Assembly: GCA_039028935.1 (NCBI GenBank)
Contig: JBCCHD010000009.1
Span: 62,001-126,000, forward strand
Reading direction: 5' to 3'
Source: Pseudomonadota bacterium
GTDB taxonomy: Bacteria; Pseudomonadota; Gammaproteobacteria; Steroidobacterales; SZUA-146
Length of the DNA stretch: 64,000 nucleotides
The position numbers and the translations under genes were made by a program. The notes below the pieces were generated by a model. That model saw only the letters and a program-made list of their open reading frames with translations. It was not told the DNA's origin and did no database searches. Below, piece after piece: positions 7,401-15,302 of this stretch (position 1 is the stretch's first letter; every line of letters begins with the position of its first letter).

Positions 7401-9844
7401 CGCTCGCCTTAACGGCCTTCGAGGGTGAAAATCTGCACTCGCACTACGTATTAAACAATGCATTTACGTGGCAGGACTATCGATATTCGGGCCGTATTCG
7501 GATCGATAACTATGAAGATAAAGCCGGCGTCACGTTCTTGTCGCAAATGCCATTGAGTCCGCATTACTATCGCTTGGGCGTTGACGAAACAGGCACAACC
7601 TTCGTGTTGAGCAGTCACGGCACCGGTCTCGCTTGTGTCGGAGATTTGGACACCGGTGTCGAAGTGGAGCCCGGTAACTGGTACCGCTTTGCCATCGAGG
7701 CAGAAAGCAGCGGCGATCGCACGATTCTTCGAAGCCGAGTGTGGGTGGATGAACAAACCGAGCCCACCCTCTGGCAGGCAACGTGCGAGGACGTTGGTGC
7801 CGCGCGACTGAATAAAGGCACGATCGGTGTATGGGCCAGTATTCAAGGCACCACCGGCGACGGGGCATGGGATGAACTGCTCGTGTCGCCGTTAAGCGCG
7901 CCGCCGGTTCAGCCGCCATCGCTGGCCTTTTCAGCGGCATCAGCAACGGTTTCAACGCTTTCTAGAACCACGCTTTACTGGGATGCCGATAATGCCGATA
8001 GCTGTGTCGCCAGTGGCGACTGGGTGGGCCCGCGAAGTACCGTCGGTTCAGAGCAGACGGATGCACTGACCAGTGACAGTACGTACACGCTCACGTGTAC
8101 CGGGCCGGGTGGTAGCGTGACCCGCTCGGTGGTAGTGGCGGTAGGCGAATCGACGCTGCCGGCGATCAGTCTGTCCGCGGATCCGGTGAGTCCCAACACA
8201 GGTGATACGGTCACCGTTAGCTGGACGGCGACGGATGCAGCGATTTGCACGGCGTCCGGAGATTGGTTTGGTGCGCGAGACGTTTCGGGCGCCCAAGTGT
8301 TCGAGAATATCGAGAAAGACTTGTCCTTGACGCTCGAGTGCATTGGCGCGGGCGGTACGATGTCCGACACGCTAAACATTGTGCTCGCCGATGTGATCCG
8401 TGACCCCGAACTCGAGTTTGCGGTATCGCCATTGGGACTGGGTATCGATGGGACCGCCGTCTTGACGTGGCAATCTGAACACACACTTGAGTGTGCCGCG
8501 TCGGGTAGTTGGAGCGGGACGCTATCGACCGGCGGTTTCCGTCTGGTGGGTCCCGTTGACGTGGCGGAAACGTATACCATCATCTGTAGCGGACGCGGTG
8601 GCGACATCAGCGATACGATTGAAATTTCTTATGTGGATGGCGATGCGGATGGCATGCCCGATATTTGGGAAAATGCGTTATTTGGCTCATTGCAAAACAA
8701 CGGTCTTGGCGATTTCGACGGTGATGGATTAACCGATCAGGAAGAATATCTCGCGGGTACAAACCCGATGATGGTCGACACCGATAATGATGGACAGAGC
8801 GACGGCGCTGAAGTCGAGTTTGGCAGTAATCCTCGTGACGCTAACGATAACTTCGAAAATGCGGCACCTGAGCGACCCATGCTTGAGCCCGAGAATGGAG
8901 CGGCTCTGTCGGAGTTGGTGTTGGATCCGGTCAACGGCTATGAAGACGTTGATGGCAGCGCGTTGGGCTATGCGGAATGGGAGCTCGCTCTGGATGACCA
9001 GTTCTTAAGTGTTGTGATGCATCGACTGGTGCCCGGGGCCACCGCGATCGTGGTACCGACGGGTGTCATGGATCCTGGCGTAACGTATTTTGTTCGCACG
9101 CGCCATTTTGACAACACAGACATTCCCTCTGCTTGGTCGGAAACGGTGTCGATGACAGCGGCGACCGAGTTTCCGAATGACGCGGACGGCGATGGAATCA
9201 ATGATGAGTACCAAGTGCCGGCGGGCGCGGACACCAACGCCAACGGCACGCCTGACGAGCTCGAAGGCATTTGCAATTTATACGATGCGCAAGGGCGTAA
9301 CGTGATTGGTTTGACCACCAATTCCGGCACGATTCGCTGTTACACCTCTGTGCCGAATTCGAGCATGGATCTTGGTAAACTCAGTAGCGATGCGGAACTG
9401 CCGCTCGGTATGTTCACCTTCCGGATCGAAGGACTCATCATTGATCCAAATGCGCCCACCGAGGTTTTTGTCAGCGTGTGGTTGCCGGAGAATTACGACC
9501 CGTCAAGCGGTTGGCAGAAATACGATGAGGCGACCGGCGAATTGGTTGACTACTCTGACTTTGTCACGTTCAACGGCAATCGCGCCACCGTCCGGTTGGT
9601 AGACGGCGGTTTGGGCGATCAGGACGGAATCGTTAATGGCATTATCGTGGATCCGAGCGGTCCGATGGTGATGACCGAGCAGGCACCGGCGCCCTTGCCG
9701 GCACCCACGCCGCCCCCGCCATCGCCCGTGACGCCTCCCGCTGCGGGCGGTGATTCTGGTGGCGGAGGCGCGGTACATTGGTTCATGCCGCTGCTGTTAT
9801 TCAGTGCGGCGCGGCGTCGTTTTGCCAATACGCCGACGGCATAA
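1406..9844 (+). CDS. Giant secreted Ig-like repeat surface protein
   Basis: A 2812-residue exported protein, probably an adhesin or matrix component. Order by residue: signal peptide (1-26); Kelch-like beta-propeller (about 27-380); Ig-like unit 1 (385-463); a concanavalin/lyase-like beta-sandwich (472-787); Ig unit 2 (792-870); a different Ig-like domain (872-980); Ig units 3-14 in a row (984-1952); a second jelly-roll domain (1955-2163); Ig units 15-17 (2168-2408); Asp-rich thrombospondin type 3-like calcium repeats (2410-2482 and 2590-2618); a FnIII-like domain (2490-2587); a choice-of-anchor-like domain (2620-2752); and a Pro-rich linker. The end is GGGGA, a hydrophobic stretch and AARRR, like GlyGly-CTERM sorting tails. 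Each Ig unit has two cysteines, probably a disulfide. An in-frame ATG at 1412 is an alternative start. It is preceded by a c-di-GMP riboswitch and followed by a terminator, so it is probably monocistronic. The ligand and any enzymatic activity are unknown. Confidence 0.93.
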   Translation: MIMHPSNVFARFLLFASALFACFSYADLASDLTPGQWYEIPNSRMDSVDPCPSNNCNYSGVLGFTAMMDAWNGGVFDTVQNRLIIWGGGHQDYYGNDMYGFDLDTESWEMIMPPSPYSATSSHESAGQYPDGRPVSRHTYNALVFVESQNMFLSTASYAKSPGGSSGDSKVWRLDFDNSNLEWTRGADGDNNGAMVVGYSAYNRVTDTVYYHRSLGGRLYKYDPAANTHSYLASKALHIYATAAIDTSRNRMLVLGGSGQQAFYWNLNSSSPSNHNLLSNSTFTGSGGLELANSSQMGLDYDPINDNYIAWTGGKTVYIIDAETMEVDKITPPGATSPGAKNSNGTFGRFRYAPSIGAFVLVNKTDRNVFVYKPTGGGAPPPQVPTVNLNASATTVDAGSNVTLSWSSSNASNCVASGDWSGNKTLSGSQTVSNLQADSTFVLTCSGAGGDASDTAVVSVNDDATPPPPPGGSDWSSRSTAAGVLMATRFDTSGDVHNWKHLDNSQGNVKWETGNVASGNGALRMDILKTDGAASGSWRRWLSADQREFVEGDEFYVSYRQYFPAYYATHVFNGGGGWKQSIISRNAYEMNGVSQDCQTNECGSNQLNEIVLHNNRYRGFPQAYHRNSNGAYPSMEVSANTACSSTDFRHQNAVDRGPQSVGNACENDRARYGGLYSYGSSTGSPDPLTGAFIYHPNEWITFKVYVKLGSQGTNTGNTHVKIWAAREGQDWDLIIDRNNIDLGNGPAHNALWLLPYDTGKQPDSNRQDTYTLYDEVIVSLNDIQAPGTSGDVPPTVQLTASSPSVLAGGSVQLSWTSNDADSCAASGDWSGSKATSGSESIGPISGDSTFVLSCTNANGTRSDEVAVTIEEALSYTISQSSSASHDDSFALDGATVSGPLFAYLTPETNVDIVRFFLDNTNASGSPDGIEYVAPYDFLFSGTQGFDTTSLQNGTHSLTAEVVLQNGTTQLTTVYFDVQNQVIVPGPEVTFSADPVGIDYNGFTTLSWQSTSADSCVASGAWAGARPVNGSESIGPLQSNQTFFLSCSGAGGTESRSVTVLVAPPEPPQLTLNASPTSIDYNGSTTLVWSALNASTCSASGNWSGSRPISGSETVGGLQSDASFTLSCTGPGGTIQRTATVDVAPVPAPSVALIASPNSVDFDGATTLSWTTSNAQSCVAAGGWSGSQPLNGSTTIGPLQATTAFTLTCTGLGGSGSDSTTVAVGVAPSPTLSFSVSPSSVAFNGSSVASWSTTHVTACTASGDWAGARGPSGQQSFGQLQSNQTLTLSCTGPGGSVSDTKVISVAAAQLPNIDLSATPGSVAFNGAAQITWSVDNATSCIASGAWTGGRALSGSETVGPLQQDSSFILTCTGVGGTAADSVSVDVTSPTPTVALTAAPLSVAFGDETSLSWISEHADSCIASGAWSGNVGTSGLSVASGALTSDSTFTITCTGDGGSTSDSVNVNVSAAGAPSVSFVATPSSVQSGESTTLSWSSTNTDSCSASGDWSGTLGTSGTQSVGPLTSDSTFVINCSGAGGDAGQSLTVPISVPSASVTISASPSSVDFDGSTTLTWSTQNATSCEAFGSWSGTKALNGSLTVSNLTSDRSYALFCDGDGGSGSDLVTVNVGDAPLPSVSLNASSTSIDYGTFVTLSWSTDNATACEAFGGWTGARSLSGSEVVGPVTANSEFVLVCSGAGGQNDSSLSVDVLIDTPTLALNAAPTLVDFDGTTVLTWSSTGADTCEAFGAWSGVKPTAGAEQVSNLMDDADFVLLCDGPGGEANETVTVAVDQAPVPHIDLFASPESIAFGDSVTLSWSTDNATSCEAFGGWSGDQPLDGSLVVTDLQSDTNFTLLCTGPGGDHVETRNVTVSDAPAPNINLNLEPGFIPYGGSAQLSWSVESADSCVASGDWSGDKPMSGTETINNLFNSANFSLTCSGIGGGASVSVSADVAALADMPLQDFENDLMNTDPVGWFDTGPNFTQGASQASFRVQSVGGTQALALTAFEGENLHSHYVLNNAFTWQDYRYSGRIRIDNYEDKAGVTFLSQMPLSPHYYRLGVDETGTTFVLSSHGTGLACVGDLDTGVEVEPGNWYRFAIEAESSGDRTILRSRVWVDEQTEPTLWQATCEDVGAARLNKGTIGVWASIQGTTGDGAWDELLVSPLSAPPVQPPSLAFSAASATVSTLSRTTLYWDADNADSCVASGDWVGPRSTVGSEQTDALTSDSTYTLTCTGPGGSVTRSVVVAVGESTLPAISLSADPVSPNTGDTVTVSWTATDAAICTASGDWFGARDVSGAQVFENIEKDLSLTLECIGAGGTMSDTLNIVLADVIRDPELEFAVSPLGLGIDGTAVLTWQSEHTLECAASGSWSGTLSTGGFRLVGPVDVAETYTIICSGRGGDISDTIEISYVDGDADGMPDIWENALFGSLQNNGLGDFDGDGLTDQEEYLAGTNPMMVDTDNDGQSDGAEVEFGSNPRDANDNFENAAPERPMLEPENGAALSELVLDPVNGYEDVDGSALGYAEWELALDDQFLSVVMHRLVPGATAIVVPTGVMDPGVTYFVRTRHFDNTDIPSAWSETVSMTAATEFPNDADGDGINDEYQVPAGADTNANGTPDELEGICNLYDAQGRNVIGLTTNSGTIRCYTSVPNSSMDLGKLSSDAELPLGMFTFRIEGLIIDPNAPTEVFVSVWLPENYDPSSGWQKYDEATGELVDYSDFVTFNGNRATVRLVDGGLGDQDGIVNGIIVDPSGPMVMTEQAPAPLPAPTPPPPSPVTPPAAGGDSGGGGAVHWFMPLLLFSAARRRFANTPTA
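4357..7260 (+). repeat. Twelve contiguous Ig-like coding repeats, ~240 bp period
   Basis: Units 3 to 14 of the giant protein form an unbroken array. Each unit has the pattern P-x-(hydrophobic), S-P/T, L-S-W, a first Cys, A/F-S/G-x-W-(S/A)-G, a G/S-rich turn, L-x-x-(D/N), and a second Cys followed by G-x-G-G. The units are clearly related in protein but differ widely in DNA. This points to old duplications kept by selection rather than recent slippage. Units 10-13 share a C-E-A-F-G variant of the first-cysteine motif where most others have C-x-A-S-G. They therefore form a subfamily that probably arose by duplicating a block. Confidence 0.9.
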
Positions 9845-9846
9845 TG

Positions 9847-9873
9847 AAAAACCGGCCTTAGGCCGGTTTTTTC
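9847..9873 (+). terminator. Rho-independent terminator after giant gene
   Basis: AAAACCGGCC-TTA-GGCCGGTTTT followed by more T residues forms a 10-bp stem with a 3-nt loop. It starts two bases after the stop codon of the giant gene. Confidence 0.92.
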
Positions 9874-9965
9874 TTGCTCAACGTAGACCGTTCGCGGGTT
9901 TCTGCTCATCGTGCTTTGCTATATGCTGTGCACGGTTTTCTTAATGGCCTCAGCTCACTGTTCGT

Positions 9966-11393
9966 ATGTCCGATACCCCTCGAATCCTCTATCAAAGCGC
10001 CAAATTCGGTGAATCGTCTCCCTATCTGGTCGCGCATAGCGCAAACATTGTCGAGTCGTTTCCGGATGCGGTGAGCGCCCTGTCCACACGACGACTCGAC
10101 ACGGCGGCCATCGTTTCATTACTGAATTTCAATTATGTCGTGGGTGATCGCACTTTGATCAAGGGCCTAAGCCGCTTTCCATGGCATTCGACCTTGACAG
10201 AGGAGGGTCGAATTGAGCGCGGACCGCCGTTCGCGCATGGCTCGACAGTTTTATCTGAAGCGGCAATCGCCGATGTGTTTGAAGACATTATGGGCGAATA
10301 CGTCACCGAGATCGCATCGAGACACGCCACGCTGTGGCTGACGCTTTCCGGCGGATACGACAGTCGGGTCATTGCCGGCCTGCTGCAAAAATACGCCAAA
10401 GGTAACGAAATTCGCGTGCTCAACTGGGGACACCCCGAAAGCCGCGATGTGTGTTACGCACGAGATATCGCCGGTCACTACGGATGGTCGTTTACTTTAG
10501 TCCCGTATGATCCGGATAAGAATCTCGACTCGGTGTACTACGCGGTGGAGCATGCGGGGGCTGAAATGTCTCCGCTGGATTATAATCCGCTCGAGGTCGA
10601 TCCTGCGTTACTGAGTCAATTGCAACCCGATCATGCCATCTTATTTGCGCATTATGGTGACGGCATGGGGCGTGCGTCTTACTCGCACCGGCATGTTACG
10701 GAACGCGCACCGTTTCGAGTGGGTAATCCCTATTTCCTATACAACGTCAACACGCTGCCGCAGCAGGCGCGGATCGTTAGCGATGACCGGGCGTTGGCGT
10801 GGTCCACGGATCAGAGTCCGCCAGGGACGATTGCGGTGAACGAGCTCGATATGAACGAAAACTATCTTCGTCGCATGCTCACCAAGCGCTTTGCGCATTG
10901 CCATAAATACGATCCGTTTTGCTACCCGCCACTGGCGGAGTTTGTGTACTCACTGGATGTGGTCAATCGTACCGATGATGTTTATCGACATTTGCTTAAA
11001 AATCTGGACCCGTTTTTACATGACTATCCATGGGCGCGCACTGGCGTGTCGTTCAGTGGTCGGGTTGACGAATCGGGCGCTTTATTTCGTCAACACAGCA
11101 AGCAGCGCGACTATCTTAAGCTGCGCGAGATGTTCGCGGATTTGCTGTTTGATGGCGCCTTGTGCCAGCAGGGCGTGATCAATGCGAGCGCCCTGCGTTC
11201 AGTGATGAGTCTCTGGCCAAAGGACTTGACGCTGTCGACCGTGGTCGCCAAGCTGGCGGCGATTGAGATTCTTGTGCAGCGCTATGATGTGGAGGTTGAG
11301 AGCGAGACAAGTACCCCTTGGTCGCGACTTCAAAATACACTGGGATCACGCGCCTATGGCACCGCCAAACGGATGCGCCAGTGGCTGCGCTAA
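9966..11393 (+). CDS. Asparagine synthase-like ATP-dependent amidation enzyme
   Basis: A 475-residue protein of the asparagine synthase family. The ATP-binding PP-loop is seen as LTLSGGYDSR (about residues 121-130). Before it is a shortened N-terminal part that keeps the family's later beta-strands (GDRTLIKGLSRFP) but has no N-terminal catalytic Cys, so glutamine-hydrolysing activity is not expected. Related proteins in exopolysaccharide and exosortase loci are thought to use adenylation chemistry on a surface glycan or peptide, though their substrates are mostly unknown. It starts 92 bases after the terminator of the giant gene and is convergent with the EamA gene. No clear ribosome-binding site precedes the ATG. 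The family is sure, the reaction unknown. Confidence 0.82.
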   Translation: MSDTPRILYQSAKFGESSPYLVAHSANIVESFPDAVSALSTRRLDTAAIVSLLNFNYVVGDRTLIKGLSRFPWHSTLTEEGRIERGPPFAHGSTVLSEAAIADVFEDIMGEYVTEIASRHATLWLTLSGGYDSRVIAGLLQKYAKGNEIRVLNWGHPESRDVCYARDIAGHYGWSFTLVPYDPDKNLDSVYYAVEHAGAEMSPLDYNPLEVDPALLSQLQPDHAILFAHYGDGMGRASYSHRHVTERAPFRVGNPYFLYNVNTLPQQARIVSDDRALAWSTDQSPPGTIAVNELDMNENYLRRMLTKRFAHCHKYDPFCYPPLAEFVYSLDVVNRTDDVYRHLLKNLDPFLHDYPWARTGVSFSGRVDESGALFRQHSKQRDYLKLREMFADLLFDGALCQQGVINASALRSVMSLWPKDLTLSTVVAKLAAIEILVQRYDVEVESETSTPWSRLQNTLGSRAYGTAKRMRQWLR

Positions 11394-11471
11394 CGCACTG
11401 GATGGAAAGATTATTCTATACTTGGTGTGGGCCCTACCGAAACCCGCGATACTCAGCAGGCAGCTTGCTTG

Positions 11472-12350
11472 TCATTGAGAATTGCGTTTACTCAGCACGT
11501 AGTAGTTGCCGGCCAACACCATCATCATTCCCGCCAGCATCACGCCAGTGATTTCGAGATCTTCAAATAGCACGGACAACACGATCGCGACCAACGGCGA
11601 CAAAATGGTGATGTAGCCAGCACGAGCCGCGCCAATGCGACCCAGTAGCGTCAGGTAAGCGCCAAAGGCAATCACCGAGCCAAACACGGCTAAATAAATC
11701 AGTGACGAAACGTACTGCGCGGACGGATCAAATACAAATTCGCGGCCTAATACCCATGCAATCAGTCCATTGAATAGCGCGCCATACGCCATTCCCCACG
11801 CGTTCGACTGCACGATAGGCAGCTGCTCGCGTTGGGCGAGCTGCGCCGCCATATTGCCAAGCGAGGCTAGATACGTGGCAGTGAGGCCCAGCAACGCGCC
11901 GATAATTGTATCGTCTTCGAGTGTGAGGTGTTGAACAGCGGGCGCGAACATTAGCGTCATGCCAAGGATGCCGAGAGTTGCGCCTACCACCACCGGCCAG
12001 CCGGTGCGTTCTTTGAAGAATAATCGCAAGTTAATGATGTTGAGCCAGACCATCGTCGAAAACGCGATGGACATAAGGGCCGACGTGATGAATCGTTGAC
12101 CTTGGTAGGTGAGTAGATAATTGAGACTGAATAACATCAATCCCAGTAGAGCGAAACGCGAATGTGCTTTGAGGTCGAAACGCATCGGGATTTGTCGAAA
12201 CAAGCACCAGCCAAATAACACTGCCGCCGCGATCAGATAGCGATAAAAGACCGAGACTTCGGGTGGAACGACGCCGAGCTGATACTCGATCGCAAGCCAT
12301 GTTGAGCCCCAGATGATGACGGCAGTCAAATACAGCGATGCGGTATTCAC
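11472..12350 (-). CDS. EamA/DMT-family transporter
   Basis: A 292-residue inner-membrane protein with about ten hydrophobic segments in two EamA halves. The first half opens with the typical IIWGSTWLAIEYQLG, and the second half holds the repeated LALFG/SLAxFGAYL-type motif (about residues 215-240). Members of this superfamily export or import small metabolites such as amino acids, nucleosides or drugs. The substrate cannot be read from sequence. It is the last gene of a minus-strand run. It starts 22 bases after the end of the PLP decarboxylase gene, which suggests it may move a product of the ligase/decarboxylase pair. Confidence 0.88.
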   Translation of the reverse strand: MNTASLYLTAVIIWGSTWLAIEYQLGVVPPEVSVFYRYLIAAAVLFGWCLFRQIPMRFDLKAHSRFALLGLMLFSLNYLLTYQGQRFITSALMSIAFSTMVWLNIINLRLFFKERTGWPVVVGATLGILGMTLMFAPAVQHLTLEDDTIIGALLGLTATYLASLGNMAAQLAQREQLPIVQSNAWGMAYGALFNGLIAWVLGREFVFDPSAQYVSSLIYLAVFGSVIAFGAYLTLLGRIGAARAGYITILSPLVAIVLSVLFEDLEITGVMLAGMMMVLAGNYYVLSKRNSQ

Positions 12351-12372
12351 GCGGCGAACTCCGCGTAGGCGT

Positions 12373-13611
12373 TCACAGAAAGATTTCGCGGGGGGCGGGA
12401 TGACTCAAAAAGTAATGCGGACTGGCTGTGTAGCCGTAGGCGCCGGACTGAAACACGGCGACCAGGTCGTCAATGTCGCAAGTGGCGAGATCCATTTTTG
12501 CAGCCAGTAGGTCAAGCGGCGTACACAATGGACCGACGACAGACGCGTTAGTCGTGTTATCTGACAACATCTTAGTAGCGATGCAGACGGGATAATTCTT
12601 GCGCAATATTTGCCCGAAGTTTCCGCTGGCCGCCAGATGATGGTGGAGTCCGCCATTGCTGATCAAGAATGTGTGATCGCGAGAGATTTTCTTGTCGGTA
12701 ATGCGGCACAGATAGACGCCGCTCTCGGCCACGAAAAATCGGCCGAGCTCGATCATCAGCTGCGCTTCCGGTAATCGATCTTTCATCGAGGCGGCAAGTT
12801 CATGCAGATGTTCACCAATCGGCGCGACGTCAATCGGTTGTTCGCCGGGGAAATAGGGCACTCCCAGGCCGCCGCCAATGTTGAGCATGTGTACGGGTGC
12901 TGGCGCGTGATGCGCGAGCCGTTCGGCCAGTTCGCAAGCCTTGTTTTGACTTTCGATGATGGCATCAGCGCTTAGATTTTGAGAGCCGCTGAAAATATGA
13001 AAGCCATGAAACGTCAAGTGCATGTCGGCCATGCTCGATAACACATCCGGTACCGTTTCGGCATCTATGCCAAACTGTTGTGGACCCCCAGCCATCTTCA
13101 TGCCGGAGTTTTGCAATTGAAAATCAGGATTGACGCGAATGGCGACAAGTGGTTTCTTGTCGAGCTCGCGCGCGATGCGATCAATGCGCGCCAGTTCGGT
13201 GGTGCTCTCGCAGTTGATCACAATGTCGTGTTCAATTGCCGCGCGTAGCTCCTCGGGCTGTTTTCCAGGGCCGGCAAAGCTAATTTCGTCGCGTGGCGTA
13301 TGGGTGGAGGCAGCAACCGTTAATTCACGTGCCGAAGCCACGTCCAGTCCGTCGACCAGACCCGCCAAAAATTGCACGACCTCTGGGTGGGAATTGGCTT
13401 TGATGGCGTAATGCAGTTTGACCGACTCGGGGAAATGTTCTCGAAGCAATTCGACCTTGGCCTGCATAATTTTACGATCGTAGACGTAGACGGGAAGGCC
13501 ATCCGCCATAGCGACCAGCTCGCTTGCCCGCTTGCCACCAACAACCAGTTCGTCCCCGTCGATGTCGAAATGCGTAATATCAGCGTGCTTAGTGAAACGG
13601 ATCGTATGCAT
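12373..13611 (-). CDS. PLP decarboxylase, exosortase-locus type
   Basis: A 412-residue fold-type III PLP enzyme of the diaminopimelate/ornithine decarboxylase superfamily. The Schiff-base lysine sits in HYAIKANSHPEV (K71). The phosphate-binding GGGLGVP lies near residue 245, and the C-terminal half has CTPLDLLA and FQSGAYG motifs. It resembles the subfamily annotated as pyridoxal-dependent decarboxylase of exosortase A systems. The ATG overlaps the stop codon of the AMP-ligase gene by one base (TAATG), so translation is probably coupled. In known loci this pair sits beside an acyl carrier protein and XrtA, and neither is visible here. The substrate is unknown. The reaction type is sure, the pathway role inferred. 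Confidence 0.87.
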   Translation of the reverse strand: MHTIRFTKHADITHFDIDGDELVVGGKRASELVAMADGLPVYVYDRKIMQAKVELLREHFPESVKLHYAIKANSHPEVVQFLAGLVDGLDVASARELTVAASTHTPRDEISFAGPGKQPEELRAAIEHDIVINCESTTELARIDRIARELDKKPLVAIRVNPDFQLQNSGMKMAGGPQQFGIDAETVPDVLSSMADMHLTFHGFHIFSGSQNLSADAIIESQNKACELAERLAHHAPAPVHMLNIGGGLGVPYFPGEQPIDVAPIGEHLHELAASMKDRLPEAQLMIELGRFFVAESGVYLCRITDKKISRDHTFLISNGGLHHHLAASGNFGQILRKNYPVCIATKMLSDNTTNASVVGPLCTPLDLLAAKMDLATCDIDDLVAVFQSGAYGYTASPHYFLSHPAPREIFL

Positions 13612-15188
13612 TAGCCGGCGTCCTTGAGCAGATCAGGCAGTGATTGAGCAATACCGCTTCGATCGATTTTGCCGTTGGCGTTGCGCGGCATCTCATCGAG
13701 CCAAAGCACGTGTTTGGGCAGCATAAAATTAGCGAGCTCCTGGCGTAAGGCTTGCATTAGGGCAGCGGTGTCTTTGGCGCCGTTGGGCGCCGGCATAACC
13801 ACCACCGCGATGGCCTGGCCGAGCTGCTCGTCAGCCGCCCCGAGTGCCACCGCTTCGCTGACCAGACCGGTCGAAAACAGTGCTTCTTCCACTTCGTTTG
13901 GACTGACGCGATAGCCGCTGGTTTTAATCATCTCATCACGTCGGCCGACGAAAAAGAGATAGCCTTCGTCATCGATGCGAACTCGATCGCCCGACCACAC
14001 GGCAATCTCATCCATCACGAGGCCGTCTTTGATCGCCGGAACCGGTTTAAAGCGCTCAGCGGTTTTCTCCGGACTATTCCAATACCCCAGTGACACCAGC
14101 GAACCACGGTGCACGAGTTCACCGGTTTCGCCGGGTTGAGCGAGTTGTCCGTCGTCGTTGACCACCATGATTTCGGCATTCGGAATGGCCTTGCCCATGG
14201 ATTCTGGCCGTTGGTCAATCTGCTCAGGCGGAAGAAAGGTTGAGCGGAACGCCTCCGTCAGGCCGTACATGAGATAGGGTTTGGTCTGCGGTAATGCGCT
14301 ACGCAGCGCGCCCAAGGTGACTTTGGGCATGGCACCGCCGGAGTTGGTGATATAGCGAAGGTGGTTTGTCACGTCGCCAGGCCAGTCTAGCGCCGCGAGC
14401 TGATTCCATAGAGGCGGCACACCCGCCAGTCCCGTTATGCGCTCATCGGCCACTTTGCGAATAACATCATTGGGCATCAAGTATTCCATCAGCACGACGC
14501 TTGCGCCTCGGCAAAATGCGGTGGACAGCTGACTGAATCCGTAGTCAAAACTAAAAGGCAAAACGGCCAGCAGTTTGTCATCAGGTGTGTTCTCAAGGTA
14601 TTCCGACACGCTAAACGCGCCCGTCACCATATTTTTATGACTCAGCACGACGCCTTTGGGTTTACCGGTGCTGCCCGAGGTATACAGGATCGATACCACA
14701 TCGGTATCGATGATTCGGTGAGGCGTCACGGCTGGCGCGCCGGTAAAGTCTTGCCAGGTGGCGAGCGCCTGAGGCACAGCCAAGTCTTTGGGCTCGTCAA
14801 TCAGGACGATTTGCTCAAGCTTTGGGCAGTTGCCGAGAATGTCCTTGAGGCCAGCGGCGCGGCTCCGCGAGGTCACCAAGATGCGAACATCGCAGTCGGT
14901 GAGAATGTGCTGCACTTGTGCCGGTTTTAGCAGCGGATTGACCGGGACAAACACGCAGCCCGCATGGGCCGTGCCGAACATGGTCGCCACCGTCTCAATT
15001 TGCTTGGGCAGATATACCGCGACACGGTCGTGATGTCGGGCGCCGGCCGCGATCACGCCGTGCGAGACCTTGTGTACAAGATCGATCAGTTCACCATAAC
15101 TCAGCGTGCCGCTGCGGTCGCTGATGGCGGGCGCACTATCGCTGGTTTTTCCTCCATGCGTGAGAAGCTGGGATAGGCACAGGGTCAC
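13611..15188 (-). CDS. Acyl-CoA/AMP ligase, exosortase-locus type
   Basis: A 525-residue adenylate-forming enzyme. The A3 core motif is LYTSGSTGKPKGV (about residues 170-182), followed by the GLTEAFR motif, the hinge-region FFVGRRDEMIKTSGYRV, and a C-terminal NGKIDR whose Lys catalyses adenylation. It activates a carboxylic acid as acyl-AMP for transfer to CoA or a carrier protein. The closest named family is the acyl-CoA ligase of exosortase A systems. It starts with GTG, with GGAGAGAG about 6-8 bases upstream. A good sigma-70 promoter lies upstream and the PLP decarboxylase follows with a one-base overlap. The acid used is not known. Confidence 0.88.
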   Translation of the reverse strand: MTLCLSQLLTHGGKTSDSAPAISDRSGTLSYGELIDLVHKVSHGVIAAGARHHDRVAVYLPKQIETVATMFGTAHAGCVFVPVNPLLKPAQVQHILTDCDVRILVTSRSRAAGLKDILGNCPKLEQIVLIDEPKDLAVPQALATWQDFTGAPAVTPHRIIDTDVVSILYTSGSTGKPKGVVLSHKNMVTGAFSVSEYLENTPDDKLLAVLPFSFDYGFSQLSTAFCRGASVVLMEYLMPNDVIRKVADERITGLAGVPPLWNQLAALDWPGDVTNHLRYITNSGGAMPKVTLGALRSALPQTKPYLMYGLTEAFRSTFLPPEQIDQRPESMGKAIPNAEIMVVNDDGQLAQPGETGELVHRGSLVSLGYWNSPEKTAERFKPVPAIKDGLVMDEIAVWSGDRVRIDDEGYLFFVGRRDEMIKTSGYRVSPNEVEEALFSTGLVSEAVALGAADEQLGQAIAVVVMPAPNGAKDTAALMQALRQELANFMLPKHVLWLDEMPRNANGKIDRSGIAQSLPDLLKDAG

Positions 15189-15216
15189 GAGTCTCTCTCC
15201 ATGTAAAATCGCCGGA

Positions 15217-15245
15217 ATTATACCTGAGCGTCCCTGGATTGTTCA
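15217..15245 (-). promoter_or_regulatory. Sigma-70 promoter for the ligase-decarboxylase-EamA operon
   Basis: On the minus strand a perfect TATAAT (15222-15217) lies 17 bp downstream of TGAACA (15245-15240), which matches 4 of 6 bases of TTGACA. It sits 28 bases upstream of the ligase start codon. A weaker TATAGT (15266-15271) on the plus strand could serve the divergent oxidase gene, but its -35 is poor. Confidence 0.6.
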
Positions 15246-15302
15246 GTCGGACGTCACAAAAAAGGTATAGTGGGCCATTTGATTCGACAGGGAGATCTTC
15301 GC

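Noticed and set aside
7975-8607. A 210-codon open frame on the minus strand inside the giant gene
   Set aside because: It runs opposite the Ig-repeat coding sequence, has no recognisable domain or ribosome-binding site, and is explained by the codon bias of the sense strand.
9680-9841. PEP-CTERM signal on the giant protein, which would link it to the exosortase-type genes nearby
   Set aside because: No PEP motif is present; the tail is Gly-rich, hydrophobic and then Arg-rich, closer to GlyGly-CTERM.
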